A DNA stretch of 64,000 nt from Chryseobacterium aahli (lineage in GTDB: Bacteria > Bacteroidota > Bacteroidia > Flavobacteriales > Weeksellaceae). The notes under the pieces are model-generated. The model had not been told where the DNA came from. It did no database searches and saw only the letters and a program-made list of their open reading frames with translations. The stretch lies in the NCBI RefSeq assembly GCF_022699665.1, contig NZ_JALDNB010000010.1, forward strand, positions 1 through 64,000, given 5' to 3'. Made by a program: the position numbers and the translations under genes. How positions within the stretch are numbered: the first letter of the stretch is position 1; each line of letters begins with the position of its first letter. Shown here one piece after another: positions 53,837 to 63,233 of this stretch.

Positions 53837-54244
53837 TTAATTTCCTCTGTAAGTAGAGTATCCATAGGCAGAAAGTGTGATGGGGACATGATAATGATTG
53901 TTATCCTTGATTTGGAATACGACTTCTATAAAGGGATAAAAGCTTTCTACATTATTATTTTTAAAGTAAGGGCTCGTAAAATAGGTTAGTTTGTAAATAC
54001 CTAAATTAGATTGATCTAAAGCCAGAAAATCTGAAATTCTTCCGTTTGAATCTGTAATTTTTTCTTCAACAAAACTCCACAATTTTGATTTCTCGTTATA
54101 CTTTTCCAATTTTATAGAGACTCCCGAAGCGGGAGCACCTTTAGAAATATCCAAAATGTGACTCGAAAGCTGATATTTTTTGCTTTGAGCAAAAATTCCT
54201 GTTGAAAATATTGAGAGTAGTAGTGTAAAGAGAAATGTTTTCAT
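53837..54244 (-). CDS. uraH: Exported 5-hydroxyisourate hydrolase
   Basis: 135 residues: signal peptide to about residue 19 (IFSTGIFAQ), then the transthyretin-like fold. YQLSSHILDISKGAPASGVS holds the first His of the active site, ITDSNGRI the central Arg, and YHVPITLSAYGYSTYRGN ends with the family-defining C-terminal YRGS motif in the form YRGN. Hydrolyses 5-hydroxyisourate in urate degradation; a periplasmic version is known from other Gram-negatives. No other urate-pathway gene lies beside it. Confidence 0.88.
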   Translation of the reverse strand: MKTFLFTLLLSIFSTGIFAQSKKYQLSSHILDISKGAPASGVSIKLEKYNEKSKLWSFVEEKITDSNGRISDFLALDQSNLGIYKLTYFTSPYFKNNNVESFYPFIEVVFQIKDNNHYHVPITLSAYGYSTYRGN

Positions 54245-54519
54245 TTTAAAATCGATTGTATTTGAATGATTGTACTGATTATTGATGAAAATTAAAGCAT
54301 AAAAGTTATCAAAGTCTTTTTTGTGCTCTAAAAATTGATTGTCTTTTCGTTGTCAAAAATGAAGCCAAATCTCTCGAAAGTCGTCGATTGTAATTTGCTT
54401 AAGAGATACTATCGGATAAATCATATTACTTCCGAAAAATTCCAAACATTGTTGGCTGATTTATTGAAATCGACTGAGAAATATTTCCAACAAATGAAAA
54501 TTTCTTATTAGTATGCAAG

Positions 54520-55506
54520 CTAAATTTGGTGTATTGTAGTTTCAGTTTCATGAGTTCCCGATGCTTCTTTTTTTATAGAAGTGAGTAATTGGGTCGCAGC
54601 AAACGTTCCCATTTGATATCCATCATTTATTTGATATTCATATGTTTCATCAAGATATTTTGGTAAAGTACCTTCACTTATCGCAACCACTTTTCTGTTA
54701 GTATTGTTTAGGCTTCTTTTAATCAATGAGCTGTGTAAACCCATCAGTGTTTCATCACTCATGGCAAAAAAACCATCGATAGAATCATCATCCAGTAAAA
54801 GGTCTAATTTTTCTTTCACCAAATCGGCAGATTTGCAATAAATAATGTTCAATGTAATTTCAGGAAATTGCTTTATCCGGCTTTCAAATGAAACCAATCT
54901 GCTTTGTGTAATTTCTAAATTTTCATCACCAAAGATCGCAAGTATATTTTTGCATCCATGATCAATTAATTTGTCGGCGCATAATTCAGCATTTCTAACA
55001 TTATCAAAAATAACAGATTGGAAAATGTTTTGAGGAACGGTTTTATCAAAAATGATAGCCGAAATTTCCATTTCCTTCAGTTTTTTTAAATGCTCACTAT
55101 CCTTTGTTTCATTGGTCATGGAAATTAAAATACCGTCTACTCTAGAATTAATGCAGGTTTCCAGATGTTCTTTTTCAGTTTCAAAAGAATCGTTTGATGA
55201 TAGTATGAAAAAATGATAGCCTTCCTTGTTTAATACTGACGAAATGCCGTTGATGATCGATGGTATGAAGAACATTGTTATTTCAGGAACAATAAGACCG
55301 ATAACTTTTGAGGATTTCTTTCTAAAATTTACGGCAAAATCATTAGGAATGTAATTAAAGGTTTCAGCGGCCTCTTTTACTTTCATTTTCACGGCATTGC
55401 TGATGTCAGGATGATCCTTCAGTGCTCTTGATACTGTTGACGTGCTAATTTGAAGCATTTCAGCAAGATCTTTTATGGTAGTTCTTCTCATTTTTAGGTT
55501 TGACAT
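54520..55506 (-). CDS. LacI-family regulator of the adjacent sugar locus
   Basis: 328 residues from ATG 55506 (TTG just before is possible; ATG 55491 gives MRRTTIKDLAEMLQ directly). N-terminal LacI HTH (TIKDLAEMLQISTSTVSRAL, hinge Leu-Arg at about 20-60) and a periplasmic-binding-type sensor domain (KVIGLIVPEITMFFIPSIIN). Reads away from the TonB receptor gene, with a perfect 20-bp operator between. It probably represses the receptor, glycosidase, kinase and symporter genes and is released by a sugar; ligand unknown. Confidence 0.85.
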   Translation of the reverse strand: MSNLKMRRTTIKDLAEMLQISTSTVSRALKDHPDISNAVKMKVKEAAETFNYIPNDFAVNFRKKSSKVIGLIVPEITMFFIPSIINGISSVLNKEGYHFFILSSNDSFETEKEHLETCINSRVDGILISMTNETKDSEHLKKLKEMEISAIIFDKTVPQNIFQSVIFDNVRNAELCADKLIDHGCKNILAIFGDENLEITQSRLVSFESRIKQFPEITLNIIYCKSADLVKEKLDLLLDDDSIDGFFAMSDETLMGLHSSLIKRSLNNTNRKVVAISEGTLPKYLDETYEYQINDGYQMGTFAATQLLTSIKKEASGTHETETTIHQI

Positions 55507-55620
55507 CAATTATAGGGATAAATTAAACATATTTTTCGAATCTGTTTTTGTTAATAAATGTTAAATAAGTATGTTATTGTTGTTAAATAAAAGTTAATTT
55601 TTATAAAAGTTATTAACCGC

Positions 55621-55640
55621 AAACGTTTGCGCAAACGTTT
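55621..55640. promoter_or_regulatory. LacI-family operator
   Basis: AAACGTTTGCGCAAACGTTT is a perfect 20-bp palindrome with the CG-centred GCAAACG half sites typical of LacI operators; a GCAAACGTTTGC palindrome overlaps it on the left (55619-55630). It lies 115 bases from the LacI start and about 95 bases before the TonB receptor ATG, suited to control both. Confidence 0.85.
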
Positions 55641-55733
55641 GATATTTTCCATTCGTTAACAATCTGTTTAAATCCCTTTTTTGATGTCCTAAAAAAAATA
55701 CTTTTGAGACATAACAAAAAACTCAAAAAAATT

Positions 55734-58151
55734 ATGGAATCACAGGTAATAAAGAAATTACTGATTTTCGGAACGATGAATATGGCAGCATTCATGTTTT
55801 CTCAGTCTACGGTAACCGACACCATATCGCCAAGAAGTAAAACGATCGATGAGGTTGTCATCACAGGAAATTCAAATCCAAAAGCTTCTATTAAAACAAG
55901 TACATCAATCTCTACTTTGAAATCAGCTGATATTATTAATTCAGCCCCAAGAACTACGGCTGAAATTTTTAGAACAATTCCCGGAATTCGTGCTGAGTCT
56001 TCTGGAGGAGAGGGAAATTCAAATATTACCGTGAGAGGTGTTCCGGTTTCTGCGGGAGGTTCAAGATATTTATTGATTCAGGAAGACGGTCTTCCGGTGA
56101 TGCAGTTTGGAGATATAGCTTTTGGAACACAAGACCAGTTTACAAGATTTGATTCTTTCGTGTCTCGTGTTGAAGCATTAAGAGGTGGTTCCGCATCTGT
56201 TTTCGCGTCAAACTCACCGGCAGGGATCATCAACTTTATTACGAAAACAGGCGAAAAAGAAGGAGGGAGTATCACTCAGCAAGTAGGATTAAATTATAAA
56301 AATTTCAGGACAGATATCGACTACGGAACAGCGCTTAGTAAAGATTTTTATATTGGTGTAGGTGGATTCTACAGAGGCGGTGACGGTCCTCGTAAAACAG
56401 GATATACTTCTAATAACGGAGGACAGTTCCGTTTATCTTTATTAAAGAAATTCGAAAAGGGAAGTGTCAGAATTTATGGTAAATACCTTGATGATCGTAC
56501 TGCAGCTTATATGCCGATGCCTGTAGCAGTTTTAGGATCAGATTCAAATCCAGACTACAGCTCTCTGAACAATTATGACATCTTAACAGGTGCTCTGCAG
56601 TCTTCCAATTTTAAAAATGATGTTACGCTTGGTGCAAACGGACAGATACTAAAAAGTGATATCCGTGATGGAATGCATTCAGTCTCTAAAACAGTTGGAT
56701 TGGAATTCAATTATGATTTCGGTTCTGGTTGGAAAATGGATGCAAAAGCACGATACGCTGCAAATGACGGTCAGTTTTTAGCTCCTTTTCCAGCATCTGT
56801 CGGCAGTAAATCTGAAATTTTGGAATCTGTAGCAGGATATGGAAGTGCAGTGTATGCAGGAACAAATACTGCCGTTGACAGCAATGCAAAATATATGAAA
56901 ACGGTTCTGTTCAATACTACATTGAATAATTTGAACAATTTTTTCAGTGATGTCAATATCAGCAAAAAATGGAGTAAGGCTAAAATAAATGCAGGTGTCT
57001 ACAACAGTTCGCAAAATATCAACCTTTCATGGAACTGGAATACTTATTTGATGGAAGTGTCTGATAATAATGCAAAATTGGTGGATATTATAAGCGGTAC
57101 AGGAAATAAAATTACAGATAACGGACTTCTTAACTATGGTGTTCCTGCTTTTGGAGGAGTGAATAGAATTTATGACACCAAATACTCAGTGATCGCTCCA
57201 CATGCTCAGGTAGAAATCAATCCGATTGAAAAATTAACTTTGGATATTGGAGCAAGATATGATTTTGGAAATGTGTCAGGAAGTTTTTCAGGGACGCAAA
57301 ATACTACAAGAGCAATCGATATTAATCAAAATGGAACTTTCGAAACACCTGAATTAGCAGTTGAGGTTGTAAACGGAACTGTTCCAGTCGATTATAAATA
57401 CGGTATTTTCGGATACTCATTTGGAGCTAACTACGCTTTAAATTCACGTAATGCAGTTTTTGCAAGAGTAAGCCAGGGTGGAAGTGCTTCTGCCGACAGA
57501 ATTCTTTTTGCTGGATACAATTACACGAATAATGATGATCCTGCTTTAGATGCGGTGAAAGTTAATAAATTGAATCAGATTGAAGTAGGTTACAAATTGA
57601 GAGGTTCAAACTACTTCCTTAATACGACTTTGTTTCAGGCAAGAACAATTGAGGCAAATTACGAAGCGACAACACAGCTGAGAACAGAAAACAAATATGA
57701 ATCTTTTGGATTTGAGCTTGACGGATTCTATAAGATCAATAAAAACTTTGACATCAAAGCGGGTTTAACTTATACAGATGCTGAAATCAAAAACGCAATT
57801 GATAAAACCATCATCGGAAATATGCCGAGAAGAACGCCGAAAGTAATGTATTCTTTCAACCCGAATGTGAATGTTGAAAACCTGAGTTTCGGTTTCTTCG
57901 CAGTAGGATCTACAAAAGCGTTTACTCAGGATAATAACAAACTGATAATGCCTGGATATATCATTGTAAATCCTTATGTTTCTTACAAATTACTAAAAAA
58001 CCTTACCCTTAATGTAAATGCCAATAATGTCTTTAATGCTTTGGCAATCACAGAAGCAGAAGAAGGAACTTTGCAGGGAACAAACGGAATCATCAGAGCA
58101 AGAACACTTACCGGAAGAACTTTTGGAGCAAGTGTAAAGTTTGATTTTTAA
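55734..58151 (+). CDS. TonB-dependent outer-membrane receptor
   Basis: 805 residues from ATG 55734 (an in-frame TTG at 55704 is unlikely). Signal peptide to about FSQ, TonB-box-like IDEVVITGNSN, plug domain (45-170: RTTAEIFRTIPGIRAESSGG, VEALRGGSASVFASNSPAG) and a 22-strand barrel ending in GRTFGASVKFDF. It lacks an N-terminal carboxypeptidase-like domain and no SusD partner follows, so it is not a SusC/D type; it likely imports an oligosaccharide or disaccharide handled by the next genes. Confidence 0.88.
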   Translation: MESQVIKKLLIFGTMNMAAFMFSQSTVTDTISPRSKTIDEVVITGNSNPKASIKTSTSISTLKSADIINSAPRTTAEIFRTIPGIRAESSGGEGNSNITVRGVPVSAGGSRYLLIQEDGLPVMQFGDIAFGTQDQFTRFDSFVSRVEALRGGSASVFASNSPAGIINFITKTGEKEGGSITQQVGLNYKNFRTDIDYGTALSKDFYIGVGGFYRGGDGPRKTGYTSNNGGQFRLSLLKKFEKGSVRIYGKYLDDRTAAYMPMPVAVLGSDSNPDYSSLNNYDILTGALQSSNFKNDVTLGANGQILKSDIRDGMHSVSKTVGLEFNYDFGSGWKMDAKARYAANDGQFLAPFPASVGSKSEILESVAGYGSAVYAGTNTAVDSNAKYMKTVLFNTTLNNLNNFFSDVNISKKWSKAKINAGVYNSSQNINLSWNWNTYLMEVSDNNAKLVDIISGTGNKITDNGLLNYGVPAFGGVNRIYDTKYSVIAPHAQVEINPIEKLTLDIGARYDFGNVSGSFSGTQNTTRAIDINQNGTFETPELAVEVVNGTVPVDYKYGIFGYSFGANYALNSRNAVFARVSQGGSASADRILFAGYNYTNNDDPALDAVKVNKLNQIEVGYKLRGSNYFLNTTLFQARTIEANYEATTQLRTENKYESFGFELDGFYKINKNFDIKAGLTYTDAEIKNAIDKTIIGNMPRRTPKVMYSFNPNVNVENLSFGFFAVGSTKAFTQDNNKLIMPGYIIVNPYVSYKLLKNLTLNVNANNVFNALAITEAEEGTLQGTNGIIRARTLTGRTFGASVKFDF

Positions 58152-58206
58152 TGATGAATCATTATAATTTAATGATTACTGATTTAAACTAAAATAATTT
58201 TATACG

Positions 58207-58237
58207 GAAACTAACGGCATCATTTGCTGTTAGTTTC
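58207..58237 (+). terminator. Hairpin between receptor and glycosidase genes
   Basis: GAAACTAAC (58207-58215) pairs with GTTAGTTTC (58229-58237), inner GCA/TGC pair, followed by TTT. It may attenuate read-through from the receptor gene to the downstream operon. Confidence 0.65.
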
Positions 58238-58259
58238 TTTAACGATATTCAATACTGAT

Positions 58260-59381
58260 ATGTTTACAGAAAAAGCCTTAAGAGTTATAGAAAATGCGAT
58301 TTCAGATCAGGGAATTCTTGCTTCGTCTGAGAAAAAAGATAACTACGCAAGAGTGTGGTCGCGAGATTCTATGATGACCGGAATTACCGGCATTTTGATC
58401 AAAAACCAAATGATTGTCGATGGTTTGGAAAAATCAATAAAAACCCTTGCAGATCATCAGGCAAAAAACGGGCAGATTCCTTCGAATGTTTATGGTGATA
58501 AAGCAAGTTATGGGACACTTGTCGGGAGAACAGATGCAACCGTCTGGTGGATTATTGGAGCTTGTGAATATATTATTTATTCTAAAGATGAAGTATTAAA
58601 AGAAACTTTGAAGCAGAAAATATACCAAGCGTTCTCATGTCTGAAAACATGGGAATTTAATCAGCGAGGTCTTCTTTACAGTCCGTTGGGCGGAAACTGG
58701 GCAGATGAATATGTTACATCAGGTTACGTTTTGTATGACAATGTTCTTCGTTATTGGGCTTTTAAAAATGCAGCGGAAGTATACGAAGATGAAAATCTGA
58801 GATCTCTTACTGAATCAACAAAAAAACTGATAGAAAATAATTTCAGAATGAATAGTTCTGATGAAAGCAAATATCATCCAACTGCCTATCAGAAAGCCAA
58901 AGAAAAACCTTACTTATGGGCATCCCTAAACGCCAACGGCTATGATGAACGATTTGATCTTGCGGGTAATGCTTTAGCGATCTTTCTTGGATTTGATGTA
59001 GATATGGATGGGTTTACTCATTTTTTAGAAAAATTGAGTGAAGAGTTTAAACATTGGATGCTTCCTGTTTTTTATCCAATCATTTTTCCAAAGGATGCTG
59101 ACTGGAATTTATTGGAAAACAATTACAGCTATGACTTCAAAAACCATCCGTATCAATTCCATAACGGAGGTTCTTGGCCAATTTATCTTGGCTGGCTTTG
59201 TTTGGGATTGAAGAAAAGAGGTTATAGCGAAATTCCTTTGAAAATTGTAAGTCAATACGATAAGCTTCTGACGGAGAAAGGTTCAGGTTTCAGAGAATAT
59301 TATTCAACAGATCAGTTGATCCCTTCAGGAACAGATCAGTTATGCTTTTCAGCGTCAGGATATCTTTTGATGAAGATATAA
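58260..59381 (+). CDS. GH100-like glycosidase (neutral invertase-like)
   Basis: 373 residues from ATG 58260; a TTG at 58224 lies inside the hairpin and is rejected. (alpha/alpha)6-barrel features: YARVWSRDSMMTGITG, GRTDATVWWIIGACEY and LLYSPLGGNWADEY, which resemble the acid/base and nucleophile regions of GH100 neutral/alkaline invertases. No signal peptide, so it acts in the cytoplasm on an imported disaccharide, likely sucrose or a related sugar. Supported by the neighbouring SUC-type symporter. Older annotations would call it a glycogen debranching-type protein. Confidence 0.65.
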   Translation: MFTEKALRVIENAISDQGILASSEKKDNYARVWSRDSMMTGITGILIKNQMIVDGLEKSIKTLADHQAKNGQIPSNVYGDKASYGTLVGRTDATVWWIIGACEYIIYSKDEVLKETLKQKIYQAFSCLKTWEFNQRGLLYSPLGGNWADEYVTSGYVLYDNVLRYWAFKNAAEVYEDENLRSLTESTKKLIENNFRMNSSDESKYHPTAYQKAKEKPYLWASLNANGYDERFDLAGNALAIFLGFDVDMDGFTHFLEKLSEEFKHWMLPVFYPIIFPKDADWNLLENNYSYDFKNHPYQFHNGGSWPIYLGWLCLGLKKRGYSEIPLKIVSQYDKLLTEKGSGFREYYSTDQLIPSGTDQLCFSASGYLLMKI

Positions 59382-59438
59382 TGATGAAAATTGATTGATT
59401 GTAAACAAAAACTATTTATTTTTAAAACAGATTAAAAG

Positions 59439-60077
59439 ATGATTGGAGATGTAATTAATTTGGAGGAGAAGCATTTGACTACCGCTGAAAATATTTACGA
59501 AATTTTAAAACAAAATGACATTCACGCCAAAAAATGGGCAGTTGGGATCTGCGGAGAAAGTGGTAGTGGAAAATCGGTTACCGCATTTGCTTTAAAAAAG
59601 GTTTTGCAAGAAAATGGGATAAAAAGTTTAGTCATCCAAATGGATGATTACTACAAGCTCCCACCGAAAACTAATCATGAGAACCGTCAGAAAAGTTTTG
59701 ACAATGTGGGAATACATGAAGTTCAGTTAGATTTGATTGAAGAAAATATAAACGATTTTAAAAAAGGGAGTTCTTCGATAAAAAAGCCTTTGGTGCATTA
59801 TCAGAATAACTCTGTTTCTCAGGAAATTTTGGATATTGAAGATGTTCAGGTTCTAATTATTGAAGGAACTTATATATTGAGCATTGAGGACTTTGATTTC
59901 AGTATTTTCATCGATCGCAATTATAAGGATACTCATGAAAACCGAATGAAAAGAAACCGTGATGAGCAGAGTGATTTTGTTGAGAAGGTTCTGGATATTG
60001 AGCATCAGATCATTCTTCAATTTAAAGAAAAAGCAGATGTCGTGCTTGGAAAAAATTACCAAATTGTAAAGCCATAA
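59439..60077 (+). CDS. Uridine-kinase-like P-loop kinase
   Basis: 212 residues. Walker A GESGSGKS (39-46), substrate region VIQMDDYYKLPP with the DDYY typical of uridine kinase/phosphoribulokinase folds, and LIIEGTYIL for the second strand of the core. The RNRDEQ stretch contains the lid Arg pair. In a sugar locus it may phosphorylate a hexose released by the glycosidase, a task usually given to PfkB-type fructokinase. This replacement is inferred from context. Four bases separate it from the symporter gene. Confidence 0.65.
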   Translation: MIGDVINLEEKHLTTAENIYEILKQNDIHAKKWAVGICGESGSGKSVTAFALKKVLQENGIKSLVIQMDDYYKLPPKTNHENRQKSFDNVGIHEVQLDLIEENINDFKKGSSSIKKPLVHYQNNSVSQEILDIEDVQVLIIEGTYILSIEDFDFSIFIDRNYKDTHENRMKRNRDEQSDFVEKVLDIEHQIILQFKEKADVVLGKNYQIVKP

Positions 60078-60080
60078 ATC

Positions 60081-61487
60081 ATGAATAAGAAAATAATTCC
60101 TAAGCTCAGTTTTTGGCAGATCTGGAATATGAATGTCGGGTTCTTCGGGATTCAGTACAGTTTTGGGCTTCAGCAGACCGCTGTAAATCCTTTATATTCC
60201 TTTTTGGGAGCTCATGCAGATCAGCTACCTATCCTCAATCTGGCAGGTCCTGTTACAGGATTGCTGATTCAGCCACTCATCGGAGCCATCAGTGATAAGA
60301 CCTGGAGCGTGAAGTGGGGACGGCGGAAACCTTTTTTTCTGCTTGGTGCTGTATTTTGCAGTCTGGCATTGTTTATTTTTCCATTTAGTTCTTCGATATG
60401 GATGGCAGTCGGATTATTATGGATTTTAGATGCCGCAAACAATACTGCAATGGAGCCTTACAGAGCTTTTATCGGGGACAAACTTCCTGAAGAACAGCAG
60501 ACCTATGGTTTTCAGATGCAGAGTTTGTTCGTCGGGGGCGGAATTACTTTGGCTAATCTATCTCTGTTTGTTTTTCAGAAATATTTTGGAGGAAGTTCTG
60601 AAGCCGGAGGGATACCTGCATGGGTTTATTATTCATTTTTTCTGGGATCTTTCTGTTCGATTGCATCCGTGGTATGGTCAGTTTATAAAACTCCGGAAAT
60701 TCCTCCTACCGAAGAAGAACTGATTAAGCTAAAAGCAGAGAAAGAAAAAGATACGGTTTTTACACCTTTCGTTGATATTTTTACGGCTATTATAAAAATG
60801 CCTAAAATACTTTGGCAGTTGGCTTTGGTCTATTTATTTCAATGGTATGCACTTTTCTGTTACTGGCAGTTTGTAACGCCAATGATTAAGCAGACTTTGT
60901 ATCATGTTTCTGAGGATGATGAACAGAAGGCAAATCATTTTATAGAGCTTTCAAAAAATGGACTTTCAGTATCACAGAATGATATGTCCTGGGCTAAAAA
61001 CATTCTTCATTTGGTAGAAACAGCTGTAGGCCAGACAGGACTTATGAATGGTTTTTATAATTTTATTACGATGATCTCAGCATTGTTGTTGATCCCTTTT
61101 GCACTAAAATATTCCTCCAAAAACGTGTATGTTTTTTGTCTTTTTGCTACTGGAATATCCTTGCTGATCTTACCTTTCATCAACAGTGAATATTTAATAT
61201 TATTACCGATGGTTTTATTTGGAATTGGCTGGGCTGCAATGATGGGACTGCCTTATTCGATGGTTTCTCCATCAATACCATCAGAAAAAAGAGGTGTATA
61301 TATGGGGGTTATCAATATGATGATTGTTATCCCGATGTTAATACAGACTGTTTCATTTGGTTTTATCTACAAGAATTTTCTGGGGAGTAATCCTTCAAAC
61401 GCAATTATTTCGGCTGGAGTTTTATTTCTATTGGCTTCACTTTCAGTAACCTTAATTAAGGTGAAGAAAATTAACTTGCATTATTAA
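60081..61487 (+). CDS. MFS sugar:H+ symporter of SUC/SLC45 type
   Basis: 468 residues, 12 predicted helices. The first cytoplasmic loop carries VKWGRRKPFFLLG, the GRR(K/R)PF variant of MFS motif A found in sucrose and other disaccharide symporters; the N-terminal helix has FGIQYSFGLQQTAVNPLYSF, also typical. Late helices LPMVLFGIGWAAMMGLPYSM fit the C-half. It moves the disaccharide over the inner membrane after the TonB receptor has brought it through the outer membrane; the glycosidase and kinase act next. Confidence 0.82.
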   Translation: MNKKIIPKLSFWQIWNMNVGFFGIQYSFGLQQTAVNPLYSFLGAHADQLPILNLAGPVTGLLIQPLIGAISDKTWSVKWGRRKPFFLLGAVFCSLALFIFPFSSSIWMAVGLLWILDAANNTAMEPYRAFIGDKLPEEQQTYGFQMQSLFVGGGITLANLSLFVFQKYFGGSSEAGGIPAWVYYSFFLGSFCSIASVVWSVYKTPEIPPTEEELIKLKAEKEKDTVFTPFVDIFTAIIKMPKILWQLALVYLFQWYALFCYWQFVTPMIKQTLYHVSEDDEQKANHFIELSKNGLSVSQNDMSWAKNILHLVETAVGQTGLMNGFYNFITMISALLLIPFALKYSSKNVYVFCLFATGISLLILPFINSEYLILLPMVLFGIGWAAMMGLPYSMVSPSIPSEKRGVYMGVINMMIVIPMLIQTVSFGFIYKNFLGSNPSNAIISAGVLFLLASLSVTLIKVKKINLHY

Positions 61488-61565
61488 TTTAAATAATTTT
61501 GTAAAACACTAAAAAGGTGGAATGAATAAACATTAAAAATACAATCATAATAATTATAAACAATA

Positions 61566-63029
61566 GTGAATTTACAAATCGCTCAAAAAAATCTATTACT
61601 TATCTTATTTCTTTGTTTTTCAGAATATATATATTCTCAAACAAAAGAGGAGGTCGATATTAAAATTGTCAGTTCCAGAAAATTGACGGCACCGGAAAAT
61701 AAAGATGAATATCTTCAGCTAATGGATGAAATCGTTAGTGAATCATCAAAGATCAGTTATGCATATGGAAATGCTTATGGTTATTATGGCAAGTCTAAAA
61801 TTGCCTTCAATAGCAGGGATTTCAGTAAAAGTACACAGTTCGCCAAATTAGCTGAAAAAGAAGACATCGATAATGAACATTTGCTTTTAAAGATTAAGAT
61901 CTACCAAATACTTGGTTTAAATAACAATATGATTGGGTACGATAATGATGCCATCAAATATTATAAGAAGATGATCTTATCTGCAAAGAACCTTAAAGAT
62001 GAAAGACAATCTATTTACCACGAAAACATAGCATACAACGATATGGCATCATTGTACGGACTGAAAAAAAGGAATATGGATTCAGCATCGTACTACATGA
62101 AAAAAGTTTATACAAACTTAAGTTCTTACAGTAATAGAGATGTCAGTATGAATGTGCTACTGGGAAAGGCTTCTGTTGCGCTAGCATCTTACTATGATTT
62201 GATAGGAAAGAAGGATTCATCAGACTTTTATTTGAATAAGTCCAGATCTCAGGTACCGACTCATATCCCGGAAGACAGTAAGAACCCAAATGTTCCGAGA
62301 CAACTATCGTCTATCTATCTTTTGCAGGGAAAACTTAATGAAGCAGAGAAATCTAATGATATCCTTTTAAAAAAAGCAGAAAAATCGGAATCTGCTGAAC
62401 TTCTTAAAGAGGGCTATAAAAGAAAATACCTCATCTCTGAAAAAAAAGGAAATTTGAAAACTGCCAACAATTACCTGAAAAAGTATACAAAGGTCAGTGA
62501 CAGTCTCAATTCTTTGGATGATATGAACGTTAAAAAGGCTTATAATAATATCATCAAAGAGAAAGATCAGCAGATCATTAGTAAAGCTGAGCATTCTAGA
62601 TTTCTGATAATGATTATTGCATTTATAGTGATTATAATATTGCTTCTGGGATATTACGCCAAAAAGCGTTCTGACGAAAAGCGTTTGATCTTGAACAAAA
62701 AACAATCTGAAATTTCAGAACTTGAGGGTAAAATCAATCTAGCTTTTGATGAGGTGGTTCTTTTGGCAAAAAATAATGATCCAACTTTCTTATCTCGGTT
62801 TCTCGAAGTTTATCCTGAGTTCGGCCAGAAAATAATAAACATCTATCCAGGTATTCAAAATTCTGAATTAGAATTCTGTGCTTATATACGCTTAAACTTT
62901 TCTACAAAAGATATCGCAAATTTCATTTTCGTCACTCCGAAAACAATACAAATGAGAAAATATAGATTAAGGAAAAAACTTAATATTCCTTCTGAAGATG
63001 ACATCTATATTTGGATCAATAATTTGTAG
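61566..63029 (+). CDS. Membrane TPR regulator with LuxR-like HTH
   Basis: 487 residues, starting at GTG 61566. Signal peptide to about residue 25 (EYIYSQ), TPR repeats to about 330 (LKIYQILGLNNNMIGYDNDA; KGNLKTANNYLKKYTKVSDS), one membrane helix near 345-363 (FLIMIIAFIVIIILLLGYY), a coiled coil, and a C-terminal HTH of LuxR type (ELEFCAYIRLNFSTKDIANF; PKTIQMRKYRLRKKLNI). Same signal-TPR-TM-HTH plan as the AraC regulators at 10339 and 21627 but with a different DNA-binding domain. Target genes unknown. Confidence 0.82.
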   Translation: MNLQIAQKNLLLILFLCFSEYIYSQTKEEVDIKIVSSRKLTAPENKDEYLQLMDEIVSESSKISYAYGNAYGYYGKSKIAFNSRDFSKSTQFAKLAEKEDIDNEHLLLKIKIYQILGLNNNMIGYDNDAIKYYKKMILSAKNLKDERQSIYHENIAYNDMASLYGLKKRNMDSASYYMKKVYTNLSSYSNRDVSMNVLLGKASVALASYYDLIGKKDSSDFYLNKSRSQVPTHIPEDSKNPNVPRQLSSIYLLQGKLNEAEKSNDILLKKAEKSESAELLKEGYKRKYLISEKKGNLKTANNYLKKYTKVSDSLNSLDDMNVKKAYNNIIKEKDQQIISKAEHSRFLIMIIAFIVIIILLLGYYAKKRSDEKRLILNKKQSEISELEGKINLAFDEVVLLAKNNDPTFLSRFLEVYPEFGQKIINIYPGIQNSELEFCAYIRLNFSTKDIANFIFVTPKTIQMRKYRLRKKLNIPSEDDIYIWINNL

Positions 63030-63233
63030 ATTTTATTCTTCTTTTATAATGGAATTAGTAACAAAAAGCTATCTTCAAGTATGTAGAAAATATAAAGAAG
63101 GATATTTTTTACTTAAAACACTCACATTAGTAAATTACTTCTATGTCCGAAGAGAAACAGCTGTTATCAAACAAAAGCTTTTTTCGAAATATTAAAAAAG
63201 CAAAAAATATAAAATCATCAAAATAAATAAAAA

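Noticed and set aside
55734..58151. SusC-type assignment for the TonB receptor
   Set aside because: No N-terminal carboxypeptidase-like domain and no SusD gene follows.
63049..63195. 48-codon ORF between the TPR regulator and the ATP-grasp gene
   Set aside because: No recognisable pattern, no clear ribosome-binding site; may be real but cannot be supported.
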